Shown here in pieces: positions 55,799-64,000 of a stretch of DNA of 64,000 bases (its first letter is position 1; every line of letters starts with the position of its first letter). The translations under genes were made by a program, and so were the position numbers. The stretch lies in contig NZ_BHGL01000003.1 of assembly GCF_003864975.1 (NCBI RefSeq), forward strand, positions 1 through 64,000. Direction: 5' to 3'. Under the pieces are notes generated by a model. The model was not told the origin of the DNA, did no database searches, and saw only the letters and a program-made list of their open reading frames with translations. The DNA comes from Sulfuriferula thiophila (GTDB taxonomy: Bacteria; Pseudomonadota; Gammaproteobacteria; Burkholderiales; Sulfuriferulaceae).

Positions 55799-57187
55799 TC
55801 AAACCAGCTTGATCAACCGCATCTTGAAGCTGCGCCCCTTGATATTGCCCGAACTGAGGCGCGCAAATGCCTGATCGACAATATGCCGATCCAGCGCGAC
55901 ATAGGTAACGAATTCAAACACGTTGATTTTGCCCACCTGCTCTTTTTTCAAGCCCACATCGCCGGTCAACGCACCCAGAATATCGCCCGGCCGCACTTTG
56001 TCCTTTTTGCCGCCCATCATGAATAGCGTGACCATCGGTGCCTGTAGCGGCGGGCCGTCTGCCGGGGTCAGTTCAGCCAGATCAAACCAGTTGGCCGGGC
56101 TGCCCTGATAATCCTCGATCAGCTTGACCCACTTGAGCTCGTTCGACGTCGCCAGGTTCAGCACCAGACCTTGCGCTTCGCCACGTCCGGTACGACCGAT
56201 ACGATGGATATGCACTTCTGCATCACGGGTGACATCGACGTTAATGACTGCGCTCAGGGTCTGGATATCCAGCCCGCGCGCGGCCACGTCGGTCGCTACC
56301 AGCACGGAGCAGCTCTGGTTGGCAAACAGCACCAGCACTTCATCGCGCTCACGCTGTAACAAATCGCCATGCAGCGCCAGCGCGGAAAACCCCTGCGCAC
56401 GCAACTCCTCGGCCAGCTCATTGCATTGCGCTTTGGTATTGCAGAATGCGAGCGTGGACACCGGTTTAAAATGATTGAGCAGCTTGGCCACTGCCGCATT
56501 GCGCTCGTCGTAGCCGACTTCGTAAAAACGTTGTTCGATATGGGTAGCGGCGTGCAACGACTCCACTTTGACTTCAACCGGATCACGCAGAAACAGCTTG
56601 CTGGCTTTGCGGATATTATCGGGGTAGGTTGCCGAGAACATCAGCGTCTGCCGGCGGCTCGGGCAGGCGCGCACGATGGCGGTAATTTCATCATAGAAGC
56701 CCATATCGACCATGCGATCGGCTTCATCCAGCACCAGCGTCTGCACGGTTGCCAGATTAATACTGCCGCGACCGATATGGTCGAGCATGCGCCCTGGTGT
56801 ACCGACCACGATATGCGCACCATGCTCCAGCGATGCTACCTGGGGCGCCATCGGCGAGCCGCCACATAAAGTCAGTACTTTGATATTGCTGGCAAAGCGC
56901 GCCAGCTGGCGCAACGAAGCGGCTACCTGATCAGCCAGCTCACGGGTCGGGCACAGCACCAGTGCCTGAATCGCAAAGTAGCTCGGATTCAGTTTGTGCA
57001 GAATACCGATACCAAACGCAGCCGTTTTGCCGCTACCGGTTTTGGCCTGTGCGATCAAATCGCGCCCGGCCAGTATCTGCGGCAGGCTTTGCGCCTGGAT
57101 CGGTGTCATTTGCTGATAACCCAACGCCTCCACATTGCTCAAAAACGCCGGCGACAGAGGCAAACTGGAAAAAGAAGTTGTGTTCAC
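55799..57187 (-). CDS. dbpA: ATP-dependent RNA helicase DbpA
   Basis: DEAD-box helicase for 50S assembly that recognises 23S rRNA hairpin 92. The 462-aa product has Q motif, AKTGSGKTA (Walker A), PTRELADQ, DEAD box in VLDEADRMVDMG, SAT, ARGLDI and HRIGRTGRG. The C-terminal RNA-binding domain (VTLFMMGGKKDKVRPGDILG in part; VALDRHIVDQAFARL) identifies DbpA rather than RhlE. GTG 57185-57187 (MNTTSFSSLPL) is chosen because it matches the family start; the upstream extension lacks similarity. Confidence 0.94.
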   Translation of the reverse strand: MNTTSFSSLPLSPAFLSNVEALGYQQMTPIQAQSLPQILAGRDLIAQAKTGSGKTAAFGIGILHKLNPSYFAIQALVLCPTRELADQVAASLRQLARFASNIKVLTLCGGSPMAPQVASLEHGAHIVVGTPGRMLDHIGRGSINLATVQTLVLDEADRMVDMGFYDEITAIVRACPSRRQTLMFSATYPDNIRKASKLFLRDPVEVKVESLHAATHIEQRFYEVGYDERNAAVAKLLNHFKPVSTLAFCNTKAQCNELAEELRAQGFSALALHGDLLQRERDEVLVLFANQSCSVLVATDVAARGLDIQTLSAVINVDVTRDAEVHIHRIGRTGRGEAQGLVLNLATSNELKWVKLIEDYQGSPANWFDLAELTPADGPPLQAPMVTLFMMGGKKDKVRPGDILGALTGDVGLKKEQVGKINVFEFVTYVALDRHIVDQAFARLSSGNIKGRSFKMRLIKLV

Positions 57188-57394
57188 GATGATTACCCGC
57201 CGACTAAAAGAGCGCAGTCTAACAGGCGCGCTACGCGGCGACCAGCGAGCCGGCTGCACACCCCATTGTAACGTTCTGTTACAACTCGACTCATATTCAG
57301 CAACAGATCAATTACATCTGCACTTTATGATGAACTCACTTCCAGCAAATGCTGCAGAAGTTACCCGAACAACATTACATACAGGAGCATGAAT

Positions 57395-57724
57395 ATGAGC
57401 AAAGCAATCACAACTGGTTTACTGGTAATCGGCTTCATCGGTACCAATGCTGCATTAGCTGACAACTATCACCGTCAAACTAATAACCAGATGCAACACC
57501 AGGAACAGCAACGTATCAAGCAAGGTGTGCAATCAGGCAGCCTGACCCGCGAAGAAGCTAAAGGCATGGTTCAGGAACAGAAGCAGATTCGCACCGAAGA
57601 ACGTGCCTATAAATCCGATGGCCGTTACAGCCCAGCTGAACGTCAGGATGTGCATCAGGATCTGCAGCAAGCCAGCAAGAATATTTATCAGGAAAAGCAT
57701 GACCGCCAACGCATACCGCGTTGA
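57395..57724 (+). CDS. Small exported Gln/Arg-rich protein
   Basis: A 109-aa protein with signal peptide (MSKAITTGLLVIGFIGTNAA, cleavage near ALA-D). The mature part is charged and helical with a repeat-like pattern RIKQGVQSGSLTREEAKGM and SPAERQDVHQDLQQASKNIY, seen in short periplasmic proteins of betaproteobacteria. No named function. AGGAG lies 7 nt before the chosen ATG; the ATG 6 bp upstream is too close to it. Confidence 0.72.
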   Translation: MSKAITTGLLVIGFIGTNAALADNYHRQTNNQMQHQEQQRIKQGVQSGSLTREEAKGMVQEQKQIRTEERAYKSDGRYSPAERQDVHQDLQQASKNIYQEKHDRQRIPR

Positions 57725-57782
57725 TCGACCAGTTTCACCGGCGGTGAATAATTACCGCCGGATAGCATGATGAGAGGAACGG

Positions 57783-58121
57783 ATGATGAACACACTACAT
57801 AAACCAACACAACGTAAAAGCGCTTTCGCTGTACTCGTACTGTTAGCCAGCATTGCTACGCCAGCACTGGCTGATAGAGATGATGATGGCTACCGTGGTC
57901 GAGGCCACGATGCTCCCCGTTACCAGAGTTATGATCGTGGCGGGCGTGGCGATTGGGGTAGAGAGCATGGATACCGCCATCATGGCCGTGATCGCGATGC
58001 CTATTATGTTACACCGTACTATCAGCCACCACGGGTGATTTATGCACCACCACCCGTAGTTTATTACCCTAGCGTACCGTACCGCAGCGGTATTGAAGTA
58101 CGGTTACTGCAAATGTTCTGA
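57783..58121 (+). CDS. Small exported Gly/Arg/Tyr-rich protein
   Basis: A 112-aa protein with signal peptide (cleavage near ALA-D at residue 30). The mature part is low complexity: GRGHDAP, YDRGGRGDWGREHGYRHHG, then YYVTPYYQPPRVIYAPPP and VVYYPS. Such PPxVxYxPP tails occur in small periplasmic or surface proteins of unknown role. GAGAGGA precedes the start. Its stop TGA shares the palindrome TGATCA with the stop of nrtD on the other strand. Confidence 0.65.
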   Translation: MMNTLHKPTQRKSAFAVLVLLASIATPALADRDDDGYRGRGHDAPRYQSYDRGGRGDWGREHGYRHHGRDRDAYYVTPYYQPPRVIYAPPPVVYYPSVPYRSGIEVRLLQMF

Positions 58122-58913
58122 TCAGGCCGCCGGACGCATTTGGCGCTGATACAAGAACTCCAATACGCGTGAACGCAGGTGATGGTAATGCGGATCATTA
58201 GCCAGCGCCAGGCGGTCACGCGGTTTGGGCAGATCCACCGTCAGGATTTCACCGATGGTCGCAGCCGGGCCATTAGTGAGCATGACGATACGATCCGACA
58301 ACAATACCGCTTCGTCCACATCGTGGGTCACCATCACCACGGTACTCTGGGTGGCCGCAACAATCTTCATCAGCTCATCCTGCAGATGGGCGCGCGTCAG
58401 TGCATCCAGCGCACCGAATGGCTCGTCCATCAGCAACACTTTCGGCTCCATGGCTAAAGCACGGGCAATACCGACACGCTGCTTCATACCACCGGAGATT
58501 TCATTCGGGCGCTTATGCTCGGCATGACTCAGGCCGACCAGATTCAGCGCTTCCAGCGTACGCTGCTTGAGCTTGGCCTTGCCTTCCCTGGCACCGAATA
58601 CTCGCTCTACGCCCAGATAGATATTCTCGTAGCAGGTCAGCCACGGTAACAGGCTGTGGTTTTGAAACACCACCGCGCGCTCCGGCCCCGGCCCTTTGAT
58701 CTCACGGCCGGCACACAACGCCGCGCCTTCGGTAGCATCCTGCAAACCGGCAATAATATTAAGCAGCGTGGATTTACCACAACCGGAGTGCCCGATCAGG
58801 GTAAAAAACTGGCCCTGATCTATGCTCAGGTTGATATCGCGCAGTGCATGATATACGCCTTTTTTAGTGGTGAATTTCACATCCACATTATCTAACTGTA
58901 CAAACTTTTCCAT
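58122..58913 (-). CDS. nrtD: Nitrate-type ABC transporter ATP-binding protein
   Basis: A 263-aa ABC ATPase: Walker A GHSGCGKSTLLN (near residue 44), Q loop FQNHSLLPWLT, signature ISGGMKQRVGIARAL, Walker B VLLMDEPFGALD, H loop MVTHDVDEA. It is of the nitrate/sulfonate/taurine import branch and closest in look to NrtD. AGGAG lies 7 nt before ATG 58911-58913. It follows nrtB after 199 bp; the double-domain NrtC found in cyanobacteria is absent. Confidence 0.9.
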   Translation of the reverse strand: MEKFVQLDNVDVKFTTKKGVYHALRDINLSIDQGQFFTLIGHSGCGKSTLLNIIAGLQDATEGAALCAGREIKGPGPERAVVFQNHSLLPWLTCYENIYLGVERVFGAREGKAKLKQRTLEALNLVGLSHAEHKRPNEISGGMKQRVGIARALAMEPKVLLMDEPFGALDALTRAHLQDELMKIVAATQSTVVMVTHDVDEAVLLSDRIVMLTNGPAATIGEILTVDLPKPRDRLALANDPHYHHLRSRVLEFLYQRQMRPAA

Positions 58914-58966
58914 TTGAATTGCTCCTGCCAATTGTTTGATGTTCGGTTATCGCGGAAAAACAATTT

Positions 58967-59094
58967 GTCCACAAAATACACGAAAATCACGAAATAAATC
59001 AATATACTAAACTGATTAAGCCATTCATTTTTTCAGCGAGTTATCGATACTCTGACATTCCGGATCTGTTCGCGTTTTTCGTGCCTTTCGTGGA
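58967..59094. repeat. Inverted CACGAAA-type repeat in the nrtB-nrtD gap
   Basis: The left arm (58967-58994) begins GTCCAC and carries spaced CACGAAA units; the right arm (59069-59094) is its imperfect reverse complement ending GTGGAC. Arms are about 26-28 bp, separated by about 75 bp. It resembles dispersed CCACGAAA-rich intergenic repeats known in several proteobacteria and would form a long stem in the nrt transcript. Confidence 0.65.
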
Positions 59095-59112
59095 CATGGG
59101 TCGCTCTTAAAG

Positions 59113-60000
59113 TTATTCGTAGCTGAAGCGTTTGGCAACCCACACCAACATTTGCTCTAGCAGCAGCCCGATAATACCCACCACAAAAATCGCGATAATG
59201 ATGTGTTCGACGTTGAGGTTATTCCACTCATCCCACACCCAGAAACCGATACCGACACCGCCGGTCAGCATTTCCGCCGCCACGATCACCAGCCAGGCCA
59301 CGCCGATGGCGAGGCGCACGCCGGTCAATACATGCGGCAACACAGCCGGGAACAGGATACGGGTGAACACTTTCCATTCCGACAAATTCAGTACGCGGGC
59401 GACGTTGAGGTAATCCTGTGGCACCTGACGTACGCCGACCGCAGTGTTCAGTATCATCGGCCAGATACTGGAGATATAGATCACCCAGATGGAAGCGGGC
59501 TCGGCTTTATGCAGCACCAGCAGGCCGATAGGCAGCCAGGCCAGCGGCGACACCGGACGTAACAGGCTGATGATAGGCGCGGTCATTGCTGCCAGAAATT
59601 TGAAACGACCGATCATGAAACCAAGCGGTATGCCGATCAACGCGGCCAGGCCGAAACCGATACCGACGCGGTATAACGAATACAGTATATTCCAGCCGAT
59701 ACCCTGATCATTCGGGCCTTTGTTATAGAACGGATCGGCGAACAACAGTTTGGCTGATTCCCAGGTCTTGGCCGGGCCTGGCAAATTGGTAGTCTCTTGT
59801 GCAATGAATGCCCACAGTCCGATAAAGGCAATAATTCCCAACACAGGCGGGATCACCCAGCGCGCAAAATCGCCGAGTTTTTCTTTTATATCCAATTTAG
59901 GTTTGGCCATGATAATTTTCGCTGGTTCAGGTTGAGTCACTGCTGCCTCTGGTGTCTCTACGGTCGAGCCGGGTTGGAGTGTTTCATAAACAGCACTCAT
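59113..60000 (-). CDS. nrtB: Nitrate-type ABC transporter permease
   Basis: A 295-aa inner membrane permease of the BPD family with several helices and the cytoplasmic coupling loop near NVARVLNLSEWKVFTRILFP (residue 200-219). The N-terminal 35 residues are a soluble extension. The motif RPVSPLAWLPIGLL is typical of NrtB/SsuC/TauC. AGGAG precedes the ATG by 7 nt. Between nrtA and nrtD in the same unit. Confidence 0.9.
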   Translation of the reverse strand: MSAVYETLQPGSTVETPEAAVTQPEPAKIIMAKPKLDIKEKLGDFARWVIPPVLGIIAFIGLWAFIAQETTNLPGPAKTWESAKLLFADPFYNKGPNDQGIGWNILYSLYRVGIGFGLAALIGIPLGFMIGRFKFLAAMTAPIISLLRPVSPLAWLPIGLLVLHKAEPASIWVIYISSIWPMILNTAVGVRQVPQDYLNVARVLNLSEWKVFTRILFPAVLPHVLTGVRLAIGVAWLVIVAAEMLTGGVGIGFWVWDEWNNLNVEHIIIAIFVVGIIGLLLEQMLVWVAKRFSYE

Positions 60001-60072
60001 AATGATTCTCCTAGGGTAGTGCTAGCGCATGGTCAGTTGCGCGCAATCTGCACGCGCAACTGACTGCCGGGT

Positions 60073-61365
60073 TTAAGCGTGAATTTTGAACGATGCTGCG
60101 TATTTCTTCGGATCTTTACCGTCCCATACTGTGCCGTCGATCAGCTTGGAAGTCCGCAACGGGCTCTTCGGTACGGCGATCTTGAGCTGGGTCGCCGCTT
60201 CGGTATACAGCTTGATCTGGTTGACTTTTTTGGCTTCAGCCAGATAATCCGGATCTTCCTTGAGCAAGCCCCAGCGTTTATGCTGGGTCAGGAACCACAT
60301 GCCGTCAGACAGGTACGGGAAATTGACCTTGCCGTCGTTAAAGAACTTCATGTAATTGGCATCCTGCCATTTCTTGCCATTACCATTATCATACTGACCC
60401 AGCATGCGATCCTCGATGGAATCAAAGTCAGTGTTGACGTAGGATTTGTCCGAAATAATCTTGGCAACTTGCGAACGATTTGCCATGTTATCGATATAGC
60501 GTGAGGCATCCAGCACGGCCATGATCAAGGCGCGCGCAGTATTTGGATGTTTAGCCACCCACTCAGCGGTAGTGCCCAGAATTTTTTCCGGATGATCCTG
60601 CCAGATTTCCTGTGAAGTAACTGCAGTAAAGCCAACCTTGTCGCGAATCGCTCGTGCATTCCATGGCTCACCGACGCAATAGCCATCCATGTTATCCACA
60701 CGCATATTGGCAATCATTTGCGGTGGTGGCACAGTGATAACTTTGGCTTCAGTGAACGGGTTGACACCGTATGACGCCAACCAGTAATACAGCCACATGG
60801 CGTGGGTACCGGTCGGGAAGGTTTGCGCAAAGGTGTATTCACGGGGTTCGGCTTTAATCAGCTTTGCCAGGCTAGGGCCATCAATCGCACCTTTCCCCTT
60901 GAGTACATTCGATAAGGTAATGGCTTGTCCATTGTTGTTCAGGGTCATCAGGTTGGCCATGTCTTTTTTCGGCCCGCCGATTCCCATTTGTACGCCATAG
61001 ATCAGGCCATAGAGCACGTGTGCTGCATCCAGTTCGCCATTCACCAGCTTGTCGCGCACGGCAGCCCAGGATGCTTCCTTGCTTGGCGTTATCTTGATAC
61101 CGTATTTCTTATCGAAACCCATCACACTGGCGATAACAACTGAGGCGCAGTCGGTCAACGGGATAAAACCCACTTTTACTTCGGTTATTTCGGGTGCATC
61201 AGAACCACCCGCCCAGGCGGCACTACGCACACCAGGGGCAACAAGATTCATCAAGGCAGCAGCTCCAAGTATGCCGGTGGATTTTTTCAGAAAATCACGG
61301 CGGGTATTTGCGGGGGTAACGGTTTCTGTAACATCCGGCTGGATGTCATTATTGTGGTCGCTCAT
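60073..61365 (-). CDS. nrtA: Nitrate-type ABC transporter substrate-binding protein (Tat-exported)
   Basis: A 430-aa NrtA/CmpA-family binding protein. Residues 20-45 hold a twin-arginine signal (TRRDFLKKSTGILGAAALMN). The mature part shows VGFIPLTDCASVVIASVMGF, KEASWAAVRDKLVNGELDAAH and GVQMGIGGPKKDMANLMTLN, close to cyanobacterial NrtA and less to bicarbonate CmpA, so nitrate/nitrite is the likely ligand. The ATG 61363-61365 has GGAG 8 nt upstream. First gene of nrtABD, expressed from a sigma-54 promoter. No nitrate reductase lies in the window. Confidence 0.9.
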   Translation of the reverse strand: MSDHNNDIQPDVTETVTPANTRRDFLKKSTGILGAAALMNLVAPGVRSAAWAGGSDAPEITEVKVGFIPLTDCASVVIASVMGFDKKYGIKITPSKEASWAAVRDKLVNGELDAAHVLYGLIYGVQMGIGGPKKDMANLMTLNNNGQAITLSNVLKGKGAIDGPSLAKLIKAEPREYTFAQTFPTGTHAMWLYYWLASYGVNPFTEAKVITVPPPQMIANMRVDNMDGYCVGEPWNARAIRDKVGFTAVTSQEIWQDHPEKILGTTAEWVAKHPNTARALIMAVLDASRYIDNMANRSQVAKIISDKSYVNTDFDSIEDRMLGQYDNGNGKKWQDANYMKFFNDGKVNFPYLSDGMWFLTQHKRWGLLKEDPDYLAEAKKVNQIKLYTEAATQLKIAVPKSPLRTSKLIDGTVWDGKDPKKYAASFKIHA

Positions 61366-61443
61366 CTGAGTCACTCCATTTATTAAACAAAGGGTTTGAT
61401 CAGAGGTCGCCCACCATTGGACAAGGCTCTTGCTTAAGTAGAT

Positions 61444-61459
61444 AGCAAGAGCTGTGCCA
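61444..61459 (-). promoter_or_regulatory. Sigma-54 (RpoN) promoter of nrtABD
   Basis: The reverse strand reads TGGCACAGCTCTTGCT, a full match to the consensus TGGCAC-N5-TTGCW with the invariant GG and GC ten bases apart. The start would be near 61433, giving a leader of about 68 nt to the nrtA ATG. Nitrogen-controlled RpoN expression of nitrate uptake fits well. Confidence 0.85.
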
Positions 61460-61557
61460 AGATGCAGAATATAGTTTAAGGCATTGATTGTAAAAATAAA
61501 AAATAGCGAACGCTACAGCACAACGGGATCGCTACATAAGCATGAGGATGCTTGCTT

Positions 61558-61584
61558 GGTGCAGACTATTTGAAATCGTGCACC
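61558..61584. promoter_or_regulatory. Candidate NtrC-type enhancer half-sites
   Basis: GGTGCA (61558-61563) and TGCACC (61579-61584) form an inverted pair 15 bp apart, centred about 120 bp upstream of the sigma-54 promoter. NtrC sites are TGCACC-N5-GGTGCA, so the orientation is reversed; each arm may belong to its own degenerate site. The distance is right for an enhancer. Confidence 0.35.
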
Positions 61585-61619
61585 AGTATTGCTCATATCA
61601 GATGGCAATTATTTAACTA

Positions 61620-63920
61620 TTACGCAATCTGTGTCTGATTGCGGCCTGCTTTTTTGGCCATATAAAGGGCATCGTCAACACGCTTGAGCAGGCTCTTTTG
61701 ACTTTCACCGGCACGGTACTGACCTACACCCAGACTGACCGTCACGTTGCCGACCGGGTCGATATCCTGTTCAGCAATAGCCAGCCTCACCCGCTCGGCC
61801 ACGTTATACATCGCATCCAGATCAGTTGACCCGGCCAGAACCATGAATTCTTCCCCACCCCAACGCGCCAGCAAATCACTATCCCGTAACTGTTGCCGGG
61901 CCAGCTCAACCACACGTTTTATCACCACATCACCCACGCCATGCCCGTAAGTATCATTAACACCTTTAAAGTGGTCGATATCAAACATGGCAATGGACAA
62001 CGGCATTGGGTGGCGACCATATTTCTGTATTTCGTAATTGATTGCATCTTCCATTTTGAAACGGTTGAACGCGCCGGTCATGGTGTCTATCACCGCACGA
62101 GCGCGCAATTCCTGTTCCAGCTGCAGGCGATAACTGATGTCGATACCCGTAGCAACAATCGAAGCACCTCTGTCCGACACCTCGATTATCGCGCCATTAA
62201 TAAAAAACGGTATGCCTCCCCCGGCCATTTTCTGCAGTTCAATTTCAACTGACGCAGTGCCCTGGGTACGCGCGTCATTACAGAATTTGTCGAGTTTCAA
62301 CTGATCTTCGGTCACAACCAGTTGTGACAATGCCATGTTTTGCAACTGACCAGCAGAGTACCCCAGCGCCTGTTCAAAATTGCTGTTCCAGCGTCTCAGG
62401 TATCCGCTCTCGTTAATCAGAAAGAAAATACCTGGCAGGCTATTGATCAGAATATTGGCAAAGTTTTTTTCACTCAGGGCTGCAGCTTGCGCTGCCAGTT
62501 CAGCGCGCTTTCGATCACGAATATCGCGGGCAATAGTCGAGTAGTAAGTTATCTCTCCTCCCGTTGCGTCACGATGCGCAATGACGAGCTGCGAAACCGG
62601 AAGCTTGCCGCCATCAGCCCGGTCAAGCAGGAGTTCGCCTTCCCACGCCCCGGTTTTTCTGGCGTAGGGATAAGCCTCTTCCATAAACAATCTGGCTATC
62701 GCATGCGGGTAATGACTGCTGACCGACTTGTTTGGCGGATCAGGATTATCTGCGCTGCCAAACATATTTCTGGCACCATTATTACAATAGATGAACTTAC
62801 CCTCGCTATCGGTAATAGTAACCAGATCAGGCGTCGCATCAAGTATCGCAATCAGACGCTGTTGCGCCATTCTCGTTTGTTCCAGTTCGATTATGCCTGC
62901 CAAGGTATCTGCAACCGCGTTTAAAAAAGGACGTTCTATCGCTTTTGGTACATGTCCGGCTGCAACATACAGATTGAGTACACCTAATAATCCCCGTGAA
63001 GATAAAATAGGCTGACAATAATGGCCATGATCCTGCATGCCATGCACCCGAACTTCCTGGTCATGAGTGACGTGGCTATGAAACACCAATTCGCGGGTCG
63101 AAGCTGCCTTCCCGCAAAGGCACTTGCCAAAGTCTACTGTTGCACACTTCTGCGCTAAATCCGGGGAAAGGTATTTTTTGGAAACCAGCAACAATTTGTC
63201 TGAATTTTCATCCGCGAGAAATACGGAACCTTTTTGCTCCAGCGCGAGCCAGGGGATGCTGAATAATAATTCCAGCACGCGATCGAGCTTCGCTTCCAGC
63301 GGAATTTGTTCCAGCGACAGACTTAATATCTTGCGCAATACGCCCTGTGTATCACGCTCGGTACGCAGTTCAGCTTCAGAAAGGTCGCGTTGCAGGTTGG
63401 CGCGCAATGCATTAATCCCATAAGACAGTGCAGCCGCCAACTCCCCGAGCAGGCCGGCCTCTCCGGTATCAAAGGCATCCGCTTCTTCACTCAGAATCAC
63501 CAGACAACCGAATGTCTGCTCACGCCAGCTTAGCGGCAACGCTATGGCCGATTCATAGCCATATTTTATCGCTGTATCACGCCATACCTTGAAATCCGGA
63601 TTGTTGTGCACATTCCGCACAACGTAAGCAGTTGACGTCTTGATCGCAATGCCGGCCGGCCCTTGACCAATGGGGGTATCGCCCCATCCGATACGGATCT
63701 CCTTCAGGTAGTCCTGGTGATAGCCGGCGCTAGCGACAAACTCGACGGACTTGTCTGCATCATCCCGCGCATAGCCAACCCAGGTAAAACGATATCCACC
63801 GACGTCCGTAATTATCTGGCAAATTTCATTCAGCAACTCCTGTTCCTCAGTGCTCTTTTCCAGAGCCCTGTTGGTTGCTCGCAGTACCTGTAGTGCGCGT
63901 TCTGTATGCTTGGGTGTCAT
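61620..63920 (-). CDS. GAF-GAF-PAS-PAS-GGDEF diguanylate cyclase
   Basis: A 766-aa cytoplasmic protein with no clear membrane helix: GAF (about residues 20-175), second GAF (about 205-350), PAS (about 355-475), second PAS (about 485-600) and GGDEF (about 605-766). The active site is intact (ARWGGEEFMV) and an inhibitory RxxD (RDSD) sits five residues before it. The second GAF contains a CKATVDFGKCLCG-like Cys pair (KCLCG) as in GAF domains that bind metal or chromophore. It should make c-di-GMP in response to a soluble or redox signal. No Shine-Dalgarno is evident. Confidence 0.88.
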   Translation of the reverse strand: MTPKHTERALQVLRATNRALEKSTEEQELLNEICQIITDVGGYRFTWVGYARDDADKSVEFVASAGYHQDYLKEIRIGWGDTPIGQGPAGIAIKTSTAYVVRNVHNNPDFKVWRDTAIKYGYESAIALPLSWREQTFGCLVILSEEADAFDTGEAGLLGELAAALSYGINALRANLQRDLSEAELRTERDTQGVLRKILSLSLEQIPLEAKLDRVLELLFSIPWLALEQKGSVFLADENSDKLLLVSKKYLSPDLAQKCATVDFGKCLCGKAASTRELVFHSHVTHDQEVRVHGMQDHGHYCQPILSSRGLLGVLNLYVAAGHVPKAIERPFLNAVADTLAGIIELEQTRMAQQRLIAILDATPDLVTITDSEGKFIYCNNGARNMFGSADNPDPPNKSVSSHYPHAIARLFMEEAYPYARKTGAWEGELLLDRADGGKLPVSQLVIAHRDATGGEITYYSTIARDIRDRKRAELAAQAAALSEKNFANILINSLPGIFFLINESGYLRRWNSNFEQALGYSAGQLQNMALSQLVVTEDQLKLDKFCNDARTQGTASVEIELQKMAGGGIPFFINGAIIEVSDRGASIVATGIDISYRLQLEQELRARAVIDTMTGAFNRFKMEDAINYEIQKYGRHPMPLSIAMFDIDHFKGVNDTYGHGVGDVVIKRVVELARQQLRDSDLLARWGGEEFMVLAGSTDLDAMYNVAERVRLAIAEQDIDPVGNVTVSLGVGQYRAGESQKSLLKRVDDALYMAKKAGRNQTQIA

Positions 63921-64000
63921 GTTTGGCTTTAACTCAGAATTTCATAAATTATTCTTGCTATTATTAATCTTGAAACTAAAGCAATGCATAAGCAATACTG

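Noticed and set aside
58122-61365. Bicarbonate (Cmp) or taurine transporter
   Set aside because: The binding protein matches NrtA segments better than CmpA, and a nitrogen-type sigma-54 promoter drives the operon; not fully excluded.

Overview
The window is an ordinary chromosomal stretch of a betaproteobacterium. The gene order tyr-gly-thr tRNAs-tuf, lolB-ispE-tRNA-Gln-prs-rplY-pth-ychF, rsmB-DUF4390-ntrY-ntrX and mreBCD-mrdA-rodA-rlpA-dacA-DUF493-lipB-lipA is typical of that class. The abundance of PAS/GGDEF/EAL proteins and the nitrate ABC transporter would suit a free-living Nitrosomonadales-type bacterium; the genus is not settled. No rRNA, CRISPR array, prophage or complete insertion sequence is visible. 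Coding density is very high, and many neighbours overlap by ATGA or GTGA.

Layout. 1-4.0 kb: start of tuf, three tRNAs, ychF, pth, rplY, prs, tRNA-Gln. 4.1-14.1 kb: ispE, lolB, a TPR lipoprotein-era envelope neighbour set, a YgjP-type metalloprotein, plsC, gmhB, cca, an NDUFA9-like reductase, a zinc-dependent phospholipase C-like protein, a PfkB kinase and a glycine-zipper lipoprotein. 14.1-21.6 kb: NtrX/NtrY pair, DUF4390, rsmB, a SafE-type membrane protein, ampG, exonuclease III. 21.6-26.8 kb: pyrE, two exported proteins, gatCAB. 27-36.3 kb: a long elongasome and lipoate operon. 36.3-36.6 kb: the only gene-poor stretch over 300 bp, holding a tiny IS3-type transposase remnant.

36.6-51 kb is the accessory region. 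Two minus-strand blocks (a flippase-like membrane protein plus a UbiA-family DPPR synthase; and a HAD phosphatase, a DprE2-like reductase, a DprE1-like flavoprotein oxidase and an ArnT/GT39-type glycosyltransferase) together look like a complete route to polyprenylphosphoryl-D-arabinofuranose, the mycobacterial arabinan donor, with a periplasmic glycosyltransferase to use it. Between the blocks lie a small unknown protein, a GGDEF-EAL protein with a secreted hydrolase, an Aer-like chemoreceptor and a PAS-GGDEF-EAL protein.

51-58 kb: secB, an SH3 protein, gpsA, a YjgN-like membrane protein coupled to an M48 peptidase, dbpA and two small exported proteins. 58-64 kb: a nitrate-type ABC transporter (nrtA, nrtB, nrtD) read from a near-perfect sigma-54 promoter, then a GAF-PAS diguanylate cyclase. 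The strongest leads are the arabinose-donor gene set, its DprE1-like enzyme with alanine at the position of the mycobacterial drug-target cysteine, the sigma-54 promoter, and an NtrX that lacks its AAA+ domain.
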